Shown: positions 24,686-33,225 of the stretch, piece by piece
Position numbering within the stretch: position 1 is the first letter of the stretch
Layout: every line of letters begins with the position of its first letter
Source: Burkholderiaceae bacterium
Lineage (GTDB): Bacteria; Pseudomonadota; Gammaproteobacteria; Burkholderiales; Burkholderiaceae_C
Length of the DNA: 64,000 nucleotides
NCBI GenBank assembly: GCA_024235895.1
Contig: JACKLM010000007.1
Location: 186,001-250,000, forward strand
Reading direction: 5' to 3'
Notes under the pieces: generated by a model
Database searches by the model: none
Told to the model about the DNA's origin: nothing
Seen by the model: only the letters and a program-made list of their open reading frames with translations
Program-made: the position numbers and the translations under genes

Positions 24686-27600
24686 TTGACCCCACGCTGG
24701 CAATTCTGGATCGACCGCGGTGGCACCTTCACCGATGTCGTCGGCCGTGCGCCCGACGCGCAACTGCATACGCTCAAGCTGCTGAGCGAGAACCCCGAGC
24801 AGTACGAGGACGCCGCCGTCGAGGGCATCCGCCGCCTGCTCGGACTGCGCGCCGGCGAGCCGATCACGCCGCAGCAGGTCGAGTGCGTCAAGATGGGCAC
24901 CACGGTGGCGACCAATGCGCTGCTGGAGCGCAAGGGCGAGCGCACGCTGCTGGTGACGACGCGCGGCTTCCGCGACGCGCTGCGCATCGCCTACCAGGCG
25001 CGCCCGCGGCTGTTCGACCGCCGCATCGTGCTGCCCGAACTGCTCTACGAGCGCGTGATCGAGGCCGCCGAGCGCGTCGGCGTGGACGGCGAGGTCATCG
25101 AGCCGCTCGACGAGGACCACCTGCGCGAGCGCCTGTGGGCCGCGCACGATGCCGGGCTGCGCGCCTGCGCGATCGTCTTCCTGCACGGCTGGCGCCACGG
25201 CGCGCACGAGGCGGCGGCGGCGCGGCTGGCGCGCGAGACCGGCTTCACCCAGGTCAGCGTCTCGCACCAGACCAGCCCGCTGATGAAGTTCGTCTCGCGC
25301 GGTGATACCACCGTCGTCGACGCCTACCTGTCGCCGATCCTGCGCCGCTACGTCGACCGCGTCGCGCTGCAGATGCCGGGCGTGCGCCTCTTCTTCATGC
25401 AGAGCAACGGCGGCCTGGCCGAGGCGCACCGCTTCCAGGGCAAGGACGCGATCCTGTCCGGCCCCGCGGGCGGCATCGTCGGCATGGTACGCACGGCGCA
25501 GGCGGCCGGCCACGGCAAGGTGATCGGCTTCGACATGGGCGGCACCAGCACCGACGTCAGCCACTTCGCCGGCGAGTTCGAGCGCGCGTTCGAGACCCAG
25601 GTGGCCGGCGTGCGCATGCGCGCGCCGATGATGAGCATCCACACGGTCGCTGCCGGCGGCGGCTCGCTGCTGCAGTTCGACGGCGCACGGCTTCGCGTCG
25701 GTCCCGCCAGCGCCGGCGCCAACCCGGGCCCGGCCAGCTACCGGCGCGGCGGGCCGCTGGCGGTGACCGACGCCAACGTCATGCTCGGCCGCATCCAGCC
25801 GGATCACTTCCCGCGCGTCTTCGGCCCGCAGGCCGACCAGCCGCTGGACCGCGACGGCGTCGCCGCGCGCTTCACCGCGCTGGCCGCCGAGGTGCAGGCC
25901 GCCAGCGGCCGGCCGACGAGCGCCGAATCGCTGGCCGAGGGTTTCCGCCGCATCGCGGTGCAGAACATGGCCGGGGCGATCAAGCGCATCTCGGTGGCGC
26001 GTGGCTACGACGTCACCGGCTACACGCTGCAGTGCTTCGGCGGTGCCGGCGGCCAGCATGCCTGCGACGTCGCCGATGCGCTGGGCATGACGCGCGTCTT
26101 CATCCATCCGCTGGCCGGCGTGCTGTCGGCCTACGGCATGGGGCTGGCGGACCCGATGGCGATGCGCGAGGCGTCGATCGAGCTGCCGCTGGCCGCCGAA
26201 GGCCTCGCCGCGGCGACGGCGCGGCTGGACGAGCTCGCCGCAGCGGCCGCCGCCGAGCTGGTCGAGCAGGGTGTGGCGCCGGGCCGCATCGCGCAGCGCC
26301 GGCGCGTCCACCTGCGCTACCAGGGCACCGACACCGCGCTCGTGCTGCCAGACGGCGACGAGGCCACGCTGCGCGCCGCCTTCGACGCCGCCTACCGCCA
26401 GCGCTTCGCGTTCCTGATGGCCGGCAAGCCGCTCGTGATCGAGGCGGTGTCGGTCGAGGCCGTGGGCGGCGGCGAGGAAGAGATCGCGGCCGGCGGCGAC
26501 GAGGCCGCGGTCGTGCCGCACCGCCCGGCCCCCGCGGCGGCGGTGCCGATGTACTGCCTGAAGGACGACGGCACGAGCGCCTGGCTGGCCGCCGCGCTGC
26601 ACCGCCACGAGTCGCTCGCGCCCGGCGCGACGATCGACGGCCCGGCGATCGTCGCCGAGAAGAACGCCACCACCGTCGTCGAGCCCGGCTGGCAGGCGGT
26701 GCTGGCACCGGGTGGCGCGATCGAGCTGAAGCGCGTGCGGCCGCGCGCCGCGCAGCGCGCGATCGGCACCACGGTCGACCCGGTGATGCTCGAGGTCTTC
26801 AACAACCTGTTCATGAATATCGCCGAGCAGATGGGCCTGCGGCTGCAGAACACCGCCTACTCGGTCAATATCAAGGAGCGGCTGGACTTCTCCTGCGCCC
26901 TGTTCAGCGCCGCCGGCGAGCTGATCGCCAATGCGCCGCACATGCCGGTGCACCTGGGGTCGATGAGCGAGTCGATCAGGACCGTGATCGCGCGCAACCC
27001 CGGCATGCGGCCGGGCGACGTCTACGTGCTCAACGATCCCTACCACGGCGGCACCCACCTGCCGGACGTGACGGTGGTGACGCCGGTCTACCTCGATGCG
27101 GCCGATGGCGCGCCGAGCTTCTACGTCGCCAGCCGCGGCCACCACGCCGACATCGGCGGCGCGACGCCGGGGTCGATGCCGCCGTTCAGCACGACCATCG
27201 CCGAGGAAGGCGTGCTGTTCGACAATTTCCTGCTCGTGCGCGACGGCGCGCTGCGCGAGGACGCGCTGCGCGCGCAGCTGGCCTCGGGGGACTACCCCGC
27301 ACGCAATCCGGATCAGACGATCGCCGACCTGCGCGCGCAGATCGCGGCCAACGAGAAGGGCGTGCAGGAGCTGCGCGCGATGGTCGCGCAGTACGGGCGC
27401 GAGACGGTCGCGGCCTACATGCAGCATGTGCAGGACAACGCCGAGGAGTCGGTGCGGCGCGTGATCACGGCCCTGAAGGACGGCGCATTCGGCCTTGCGC
27501 TGGACAACGGCGCCGAGATCCGTGTCGCGATCACGGTCGATGCGGCGGCGCGGTCGGCGCGCATCGACTTCACGGGGACCAGCGCGCAGCTGCCGAACAA

Positions 27601-28342
27601 CTTCAACGCGCCCAAGGCCGTGACGATCGCCGCGGTGCTGTATGTCTTCCGCACCCTGGTCGACGACGACATCCCGCTCAACGCCGGCTGCCTGAAGCCG
27701 CTCGAGGTGATCGTGCCCGACGGCTGCATGCTCAACCCGCACCCGCCGGCGGCGGTGGTCGCGGGCAACGTCGAGACCTCGCAGTGCGTGACCAATGCGC
27801 TCTATGGCGCGCTCGGCGTGATGGCGGCCGGCCCGTGCACGATGAGCAACTTCACCTTCGGCGACGCGGCGCACCAGTACTACGAGACGATCTCCGGCGG
27901 CTCGGGCGCCGGCCTCGTCACCGACGCCGAGGGCCGCGTCAGCGGCGGCTTCGACGGCACCGCGGTCGTGCAGACGCACATGACCAACTCGCGCCTGACC
28001 GACCCCGAGGTGCTGGAGTTCCGCTTCCCCGTGCGGCTGGACGGCTATGCGATCCGGCGCGGCTCGGGCGGCGCCGGGCGCTGGAAGGGTGGCGACGGCG
28101 GCGTGCGCCGGGTGCGCTTCCTGGCGCCGATGACGGCGTCGATCCTCAGCAACGGCCGCGTCGTGCCGTCGTTCGGCCTCGCCGGCGGCAAGCCGGGCGC
28201 GGTCGGCGTCAACCGCGTCGATCGCGCCGACGGCCGCGTCGAGCCGCTGGCGCATATCGCGCAGGTCGAGATGGCGCCGGGGGACGTCTTCGTGATCGAG
28301 ACGCCGGGGGGTGGGGGCTGCGGCGAGCCTGGCGCGGCCTGA
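24686..28342 (+). CDS. 5-oxoprolinase / hydantoinase (HyuA-HyuB fusion)
   Basis: A 1218-residue single-chain enzyme of the OplAH type, which opens 5-oxoproline or hydantoin-like rings with ATP. The N-terminal ASKHA-like half begins WIDRGGTFTDVVG and carries FDMGGTSTDVSHFAGE; the HyuB half starts near residue 693 (VDPVMLEVFNNLFMNIAEQM) and contains PYHGGTHLPDVTVVTPV and VAGNVETSQCVTNALYGALG. The ORF opens with TTG at 24686, 6 nt after GGAGAAGGA. Length fits the fused family (about 1200-1290). The TRAP transporter and MarR gene next door may act on the same substrate, though the repeat element separates the transcripts. A HyuA/HyuB-type acetone carboxylase relative is excluded by the single chain. 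Confidence 0.92.
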   Translation: MTPRWQFWIDRGGTFTDVVGRAPDAQLHTLKLLSENPEQYEDAAVEGIRRLLGLRAGEPITPQQVECVKMGTTVATNALLERKGERTLLVTTRGFRDALRIAYQARPRLFDRRIVLPELLYERVIEAAERVGVDGEVIEPLDEDHLRERLWAAHDAGLRACAIVFLHGWRHGAHEAAAARLARETGFTQVSVSHQTSPLMKFVSRGDTTVVDAYLSPILRRYVDRVALQMPGVRLFFMQSNGGLAEAHRFQGKDAILSGPAGGIVGMVRTAQAAGHGKVIGFDMGGTSTDVSHFAGEFERAFETQVAGVRMRAPMMSIHTVAAGGGSLLQFDGARLRVGPASAGANPGPASYRRGGPLAVTDANVMLGRIQPDHFPRVFGPQADQPLDRDGVAARFTALAAEVQAASGRPTSAESLAEGFRRIAVQNMAGAIKRISVARGYDVTGYTLQCFGGAGGQHACDVADALGMTRVFIHPLAGVLSAYGMGLADPMAMREASIELPLAAEGLAAATARLDELAAAAAAELVEQGVAPGRIAQRRRVHLRYQGTDTALVLPDGDEATLRAAFDAAYRQRFAFLMAGKPLVIEAVSVEAVGGGEEEIAAGGDEAAVVPHRPAPAAAVPMYCLKDDGTSAWLAAALHRHESLAPGATIDGPAIVAEKNATTVVEPGWQAVLAPGGAIELKRVRPRAAQRAIGTTVDPVMLEVFNNLFMNIAEQMGLRLQNTAYSVNIKERLDFSCALFSAAGELIANAPHMPVHLGSMSESIRTVIARNPGMRPGDVYVLNDPYHGGTHLPDVTVVTPVYLDAADGAPSFYVASRGHHADIGGATPGSMPPFSTTIAEEGVLFDNFLLVRDGALREDALRAQLASGDYPARNPDQTIADLRAQIAANEKGVQELRAMVAQYGRETVAAYMQHVQDNAEESVRRVITALKDGAFGLALDNGAEIRVAITVDAAARSARIDFTGTSAQLPNNFNAPKAVTIAAVLYVFRTLVDDDIPLNAGCLKPLEVIVPDGCMLNPHPPAAVVAGNVETSQCVTNALYGALGVMAAGPCTMSNFTFGDAAHQYYETISGGSGAGLVTDAEGRVSGGFDGTAVVQTHMTNSRLTDPEVLEFRFPVRLDGYAIRRGSGGAGRWKGGDGGVRRVRFLAPMTASILSNGRVVPSFGLAGGKPGAVGVNRVDRADGRVEPLAHIAQVEMAPGDVFVIETPGGGGCGEPGAA

Positions 28343-28444
28343 GGTGCGGCGTCCGGCTCGACACGTGCGGCGCCTCGGCGAGCTGGCGCGTGTAACCTCT
28401 CTGCAGCTCGCGGCGACTGACGCGCCAATGCCCGAGGACCGCCC

Positions 28445-30595
28445 GTGAACGCCCGCAAGATCGTCCTGCTCGCCGTCGTCGCCGCGCTCGTCGCGGCCTT
28501 CTTCGTGCTCGACCTCGGGCGCTTCCTGAGCCTGGACTACGTCAAGGGCGCGCAGGCGCAACTCGACGCCCTCTACGCCGAGCGCCCGCTGCAGGTGATC
28601 GGCGCCTACTTTGCGATCTACGTCGCCGTCACCGCGCTGTCGCTGCCCGGCGCGGCGATCATGACGCTGCTCGGCGGCGCGATCTTCGGCCTCGTCGTCG
28701 GCACGGTCGTCGTCTCGTTCGCGTCGACGATCGGCGCGACGCTGGCGATGCTGGTGGCGCGCTACCTGCTGCGCGACGGCGTGCGCGCGCGCTTCGGCGC
28801 CCGGCTGGCCGAGATCGACAAGGGCGTGCAGCGCGAGGGCGCCTTCTACCTCTTCACGCTGCGCCTGGTGCCGATCTTTCCCTTCTTCGTCATCAACCTG
28901 CTGATGGGGCTGACGGCGATGAAGGCGCGGACCTTCTTCGGGGTCAGCCAGCTCGGCATGCTCGCCGGCACCCTGGTCTACGTCAACGCCGGGACGCAGC
29001 TCGCGCGCATCGACTCGCTGGCCGGCATCCTGTCGCCGGCGCTCGTCGGCTCCTTCGTGCTGCTGGGCATCTTCCCGCTCGTGGCCAAGAAGATCGTCGA
29101 CGCGGTCAAGGCGCGCAAGGTCTATGCCCGCTGGGCAGGCCGCAAGCCGCGGCGCTTCGACCGCAACCTGGTCGTCATCGGCGCCGGCGCCGCCGGGCTG
29201 GTGACGGCCTACATCGCCGCCGCGGTCAAGGCCAGGGTGACGCTGGTCGAGAAGCACAAGATGGGCGGCGACTGCCTGAACTACGGCTGCGTGCCGAGCA
29301 AGGCGCTGATCAAGACCGCCACGCTCGCGCGCCAGATCCGCCACGCGGCCGACTACGGCATCGCGCGCGCCGGGTTCGAGCTCGACTTCGCGCAGGTGAT
29401 GGAGCGCGTCGCGCGCGTCGTGCGCGACATCGAGCCGCACGACTCGGTCGAGCGCTACCGGGGCCTCGGGGTCGATGTCGTCCTGGGTACGGCGACGATC
29501 GTCGATCCCTGGCACGTGAAGGTCGTCGGCGACGACGGCAGCGAGCAGACACTCTCGACGCGCGCGATCGTGGTCGCCACCGGTGCCGCGCCGTTCGTGC
29601 CGCCGCTGCCCGGGCTGGACGAGGTCGGCTACCTGACCAGCGACACGCTGTGGGAACTGCGCGAGCAGCCGAAGCGGCTGGTCGTGCTCGGCGGCGGGCC
29701 GATCGGCTGCGAGCTGGCGCAGGCTTTCGCGCGCCTGGGCAGCGAGGTGACGCAAGTCGAGATGCTGCCGCGGCTGATGGCGCGCGAGGACGAGGAGGTC
29801 TCGGCGTACGTGCGCGACGCGCTGCAGGCCGACGGCGTTCGGGTGCTGACTGGCCACAAGGCGCTGCGCTGCGAGCGCGAGGGCGATGCGCGATTCATCG
29901 TCGTCGAGTCCGAGGGCCGCGAGCAGCGCGTCGGCTTCGACCGCCTGCTGGTGGCGGTGGGGCGCAGCGCGCGCCTGAGCGGCTTCGGGCTGGAGGATCT
30001 GGGCATCCCGACCGGGCGCACGGTGCAGGTCGACGACTACCTGCAGACGATCTACCCCAATATCCTCGCCGCGGGCGACGTCGCCGGGCCGTTCCAGTTC
30101 ACCCACACCGCGGCGCACCAGGCCTGGTACGCGGCGGTCAACGGCCTGTTCGGCCTCTTCAAGAAGTTCAAGGCCGACTACCGCGTGATCCCCTGGGCGA
30201 CCTTCGTCGACCCGGAGGTGGCGCGTGTCGGTCTCAACGAGCAGGAGGCCACGGCACAGGGCGTGGCCTATGAGGTGACGCGTTACGGCATCGACGACCT
30301 CGACCGCGCGATCGCCGACAGCGCGGCGCATGGCTGGGTCAAGGTGCTGACGGTGCCGGGCAAGGACCGCATCCTCGGCGTCACGATCGTCGGCGCGCAC
30401 GCCGGCGACCTGCTGGCCGAGTACGTGCTGGCGATGAAGCACGGGCTGGGCCTGAACAAGATCCTCGGCACCATCCACACCTACCCGACGATGGCCGAGG
30501 CCAACAAGTACGCCGCCGGCGAGTGGAAGCGCGCGCACCAGCCGCACGCGCTGCTGCGCTGGGTCGAGCGCTTCCATGCCTGGAGGCGGGGGTGA
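28445..30595 (+). CDS. VTT-domain membrane protein fused to a mercuric-reductase-like flavoprotein
   Basis: A 716-residue fusion. Residues 1-225 form a TVP38/TMEM64 (VTT/DedA-like) domain with five to six TM helices; LRLVPIFPFFVINLLMGLT is its diagnostic stretch. Residues 240-710 form a class-I pyridine nucleotide-disulfide oxidoreductase: FAD motif VVIGAGAAGLVTA, redox pair Cys277/Cys282 in GGDCLNYGCVPSK, NAD(P) motif VLGGGPIGCELAQAF, and a C-terminal dimer domain with FTHTAAHQAWYA and GTIHTYPTMAEANKYAA. The N-terminal HMA domain of true MerA is absent and no mer genes are near, so Hg reduction is unlikely. It starts at GTG 28445. Role inferred as membrane-tethered thiol/disulfide or quinone chemistry. 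Confidence 0.88.
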   Translation: MNARKIVLLAVVAALVAAFFVLDLGRFLSLDYVKGAQAQLDALYAERPLQVIGAYFAIYVAVTALSLPGAAIMTLLGGAIFGLVVGTVVVSFASTIGATLAMLVARYLLRDGVRARFGARLAEIDKGVQREGAFYLFTLRLVPIFPFFVINLLMGLTAMKARTFFGVSQLGMLAGTLVYVNAGTQLARIDSLAGILSPALVGSFVLLGIFPLVAKKIVDAVKARKVYARWAGRKPRRFDRNLVVIGAGAAGLVTAYIAAAVKARVTLVEKHKMGGDCLNYGCVPSKALIKTATLARQIRHAADYGIARAGFELDFAQVMERVARVVRDIEPHDSVERYRGLGVDVVLGTATIVDPWHVKVVGDDGSEQTLSTRAIVVATGAAPFVPPLPGLDEVGYLTSDTLWELREQPKRLVVLGGGPIGCELAQAFARLGSEVTQVEMLPRLMAREDEEVSAYVRDALQADGVRVLTGHKALRCEREGDARFIVVESEGREQRVGFDRLLVAVGRSARLSGFGLEDLGIPTGRTVQVDDYLQTIYPNILAAGDVAGPFQFTHTAAHQAWYAAVNGLFGLFKKFKADYRVIPWATFVDPEVARVGLNEQEATAQGVAYEVTRYGIDDLDRAIADSAAHGWVKVLTVPGKDRILGVTIVGAHAGDLLAEYVLAMKHGLGLNKILGTIHTYPTMAEANKYAAGEWKRAHQPHALLRWVERFHAWRRG

Positions 30596-30645
30596 GGCGG
30601 ATACGCGGCTTCACTCATCCGTGCGGGGGTGGGATGTTTGCAAGC

Positions 30646-31021
30646 GGGCCGTTGCCGCCGTTCTTCGAAGTCAGTTCTTGGCTTCGTCTGGCGTTCGACG
30701 ATCGCGCGCGCCAAGGCCGGCGGGCACCCTCCCACTCCATGTCCCCCGGGCCGGGCTGCGCCCGCCCCTCCTCCTTGACTTCCGTGGGAGGGTGCCCGCC
30801 GGCCTTGGCCTGCCACCGCCCCGGTATTCGACGGTCGAATACCGCTGGTGCTTCCTGCCGAGGACAGCGGGTACCCTTCCCCGTAAGTAAAGGAGGAGCC
30901 GGCGGCGCCAGCCGACGGCGGGGGACATGGAGGGGAAGGGTACCCGCTGTCCTCGGCCCGCTCGGTCATCGCACGCACACCGAAGACCGAAGACACGGGC
31001 AGGCGAGTGGCGCAACGGACC
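30646..31021. repeat. Full copy 2 of the dispersed element with two facing hairpins
   Basis: Runs from GGGCCGTTGC (30646) to GCAACGGACC (31021). Hairpin A arms 30710-30735/30784-30809 and hairpin B arms 30857-30882/30932-30957 are both perfect over 26 bp. The outer half of the A stem differs from copy 1 (GCCAAGGCCGG against GCCATGGGTGG), yet pairing is complete in this copy because both arms changed together. Loops match copy 1 closely. The central GGTATTCGACGGTCGAATACC palindrome is also present. It fills the gap before the DUF3047 gene. Confidence 0.87.
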
Positions 31022-31064
31022 GAAACCAAACCCTCGTCGGTCCCCGATGCCATAGCCCTTCCGC

Positions 31065-31862
31065 ATGAGACGCCTCCTCGCCCTCGTCCTCTGCAGCGTC
31101 GCGCCACTGGCCGCAGGGGCGCAGACCACCCAGCCTGGGACGGTGCCGCTTCCGGCGCTGGCGCCGCTGGCCGGTGCCGGCGCGCGGCCGAATCCACCCT
31201 GGGGCTACGCCGGGCTTCCGGACCAGAAGCCGCCGGCGACGCGCTACGACATCGTCGAGCTCGACGGCCGGCGCGTGCTGCGCGTTCGCGCCGAGGCCTC
31301 GTATGGCAACCTCGTCCATCCGCTGCAAGCGCCTGCCGGGGAAGGTGGCGGCGGCAGCGCACGCGCCGCGCCCGCGGCCGCTGTCCCCGACGGGCCGCTG
31401 TGGCTCGCGTGGCGCTGGCGCGTCGAGCAGCCGCTGCAGGCGGCCGACCTGCGCCACAAGGCCGGCGACGACGCCGCACTCAAGGTCTGCGCGCTGCTGG
31501 ATCTGCCGCTGGACGCGTTGCCGTTCTGGGAGCGGCAGAAGATGCGGCTCGCGCGCTCGGTCAGTGGCCAGCACCTTCCGGCGGCGACGCTTTGCTATGT
31601 GTGGGACCCGCGGCTGCCACCCGATACCGTGTTGCCCAACGCGCACTCGCCGCGGCTGCGCTGGTGGGTGCTGCGCGGGCCGGAGTCCGCACCCGGGCAG
31701 TGGCTGGCCGAGCGGCGCGACCTGCGCGCCGACGTCCTGCGCGCATTCGGCGACGAGACGCGCACGCTGCCGCCGCTGCTGGCGATCGGGTTGGGCGCGG
31801 ACGCCGACAACACCGGCGGCCGCAGCCTGGGCTATGTCGACGCCTTGACGCTGGGGCCGTGA
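31065..31862 (+). CDS. DUF3047 secreted/periplasmic protein
   Basis: A 265-residue protein with a signal peptide (MRRLLALVLCSVAPLAAGAQ, cleaved near 20) and a beta-rich body. LDGRRVLRVRAEASYGNLVH, LWLAWRWRVEQPLQAADLRHKAGDDAALKVC and the C-terminal IGLGADADNTGGRSLGYVDAL are the pattern of the DUF3047 family, possibly a jelly-roll carbohydrate-binding-like fold. No catalytic residues are recognised. It is 82 nt upstream of the oxidoreductase gene on the same strand, so they may be cotranscribed. Confidence 0.8.
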   Translation: MRRLLALVLCSVAPLAAGAQTTQPGTVPLPALAPLAGAGARPNPPWGYAGLPDQKPPATRYDIVELDGRRVLRVRAEASYGNLVHPLQAPAGEGGGGSARAAPAAAVPDGPLWLAWRWRVEQPLQAADLRHKAGDDAALKVCALLDLPLDALPFWERQKMRLARSVSGQHLPAATLCYVWDPRLPPDTVLPNAHSPRLRWWVLRGPESAPGQWLAERRDLRADVLRAFGDETRTLPPLLAIGLGADADNTGGRSLGYVDALTLGP

Positions 31863-31944
31863 GACCGCGCGCCGACCACCATGCCCGGCCTGCGCGGCGA
31901 CCCCGGCCGTCGCCGCGCCGTGGCCGCGGCAATGGCCGCCGCGC

Positions 31945-33060
31945 ATGAAGCAGCTGCTGCTGGCCGGTGGCGGCCACGCGCAGGTGCACGTGCTGCGCGC
32001 GCTGGCCGCGCAGCCGCTGCCGGGGGTGCGCGTCACGCTCGTCACGCCGTACGCGCGCCAGATGTACTCGGGCATGGTGCCGGGGCTGGTCGCCGGGCAC
32101 TACGCGGTCGGGCAGTGCGTGATCCCGCTGGCACCGCTGGCGCGCGCCGCAGGCGTGGACTTCGTCGAGGATGCGCTGGTCGGGCTGGACGCCGACCGCG
32201 GCGAGGCGCGGCTGGCCGGCGGCACCGCCCGGCACTGGGACGCGATCTCGCTGGACACCGGCCCGGTGATGGACCGCGACGCGCTGCCCGGCGCGCGCGA
32301 GCACGGCCTGTTCGTGCGGCCGATCGAGACCTTCGTCGAGCGCTTCGACGCCTGGCGCGCGCGCGCCGCCGCCCGGCCCCTGGCCACGGTCGTCGTCGGC
32401 GGCGGCGCCGCCGGGGTCGAGCTCGCGCTGGCGCTGGCGTACCGGCAGCGCAGCGGGGGTGCGCCCGGCGGGGGCGTCGCGCTGGTCGCCGGCGGCCCGG
32501 TGCTGGCGGGGTTTGCGGCCGGCGTGCGGCGGCGCGCGGTCCGCGCCCTGCGCGATCGCGGCATCGCGGTGCACGAGCTGGCGGCGTCGGCGGTCGGCAT
32601 CGACCGCGTCGTGCTGGCCGACGGCACCACGCTGCCCTGCGACGCCGCGGTGATCGCGACCGGCGCCAGCGCACCCGCGTGGCTGGCAGGCAGCGGCCTG
32701 GCGCTGGACGCGCGCGGCTTCGTGCTGACCGCTGCGACGCTGCAAAGCGTCTCGCACCCGGCGGTCTTCGCCGCCGGCGACGTCGCCACGCGTGCCGACC
32801 GGCCGCACCCGAAGAGCGGTGTCTACGCGGTGCGCGCCGGGCCCCCGCTGGCGGCCAGCCTGCGCGCGTGGGCCGAGGGCCGCGCGCCGGCGCCGTACAC
32901 GCCGCAGCGTCGCACGCTGTACCTGCTGTCGCTCGGCGAGCGGCGTGCGATCGCCTCCTGGGGCCCGCTGGCCGCCGAGGGCGACTGGGTCTGGCGCTGG
33001 AAGGACCGCATCGACCGCGGCTTCATCGCGCGCTACGGCGGCGGTACGTCGCCGCGGTGA
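31945..33060 (+). CDS. FAD-dependent NAD(P)H oxidoreductase of the SelD-associated/NDH-2-like type
   Basis: A 371-residue flavoprotein. The N-terminal FAD motif is atypical, LLLAGGGHAQVHVLRAL; then MYSGMVPGLVAGHY, the NAD(P) motif VVVGGGAAGVELALALAYR and the FAD-closing segment HPAVFAAGDVATR. The same two-domain enzyme is found as the N-terminal part of some selenophosphate synthases (SelD), and the GGGHAQ/MYSGMVPG signatures point to that group. No selD or selA lies in the window. It lacks the redox-active CxxxxC pair. Substrate unknown. The ATG at 31945 is a clear start; a tandem repeat follows its stop. Confidence 0.82.
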   Translation: MKQLLLAGGGHAQVHVLRALAAQPLPGVRVTLVTPYARQMYSGMVPGLVAGHYAVGQCVIPLAPLARAAGVDFVEDALVGLDADRGEARLAGGTARHWDAISLDTGPVMDRDALPGAREHGLFVRPIETFVERFDAWRARAAARPLATVVVGGGAAGVELALALAYRQRSGGAPGGGVALVAGGPVLAGFAAGVRRRAVRALRDRGIAVHELAASAVGIDRVVLADGTTLPCDAAVIATGASAPAWLAGSGLALDARGFVLTAATLQSVSHPAVFAAGDVATRADRPHPKSGVYAVRAGPPLAASLRAWAEGRAPAPYTPQRRTLYLLSLGERRAIASWGPLAAEGDWVWRWKDRIDRGFIARYGGGTSPR

Positions 33061-33088
33061 GCGGGCGCGCGAGGCGCGCGCGCAGCCG

Positions 33089-33148
33089 CAGCCGAGACCG
33101 CAGCCGAGACCGCAGCCGAGACCGTAGCCGAGACCGCGGGCGAGACCG
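33089..33148 (+). repeat. Five tandem copies of a 12-bp unit
   Basis: Unit CAGCCGAGACCG repeats at 33089, 33101, 33113, 33125 (first base changed) and 33137 (two changes). It lies in the 165-nt gap between the convergent oxidoreductase and tolA genes. Copy number may vary between strains. The rest of the gap shows nothing recognisable. Confidence 0.85.
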
Positions 33149-33225
33149 GTACCACCCGGCGGCGCTTCGCTTGCCCGCAGGCGCCCGAAGGCCGGCACGT
33201 CCCGCGCCGTCGCGACGCCGACGGG

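Noticed and set aside
24098..30577. A 2159-codon open frame on the minus strand
   Set aside because: It is the antisense of the oxoprolinase and VTT-reductase genes. Composition (His, Arg, Val, Asp, Gln rich) is that of a high-GC shadow and no domain is seen.
28445..30595. Mercuric reductase
   Set aside because: No HMA domain, no merR/T/P neighbours, and a membrane domain takes the N-terminal place.
33089..33148. CRISPR-like repeats
   Set aside because: 12-bp tandem units without spacers; no cas genes in the window.
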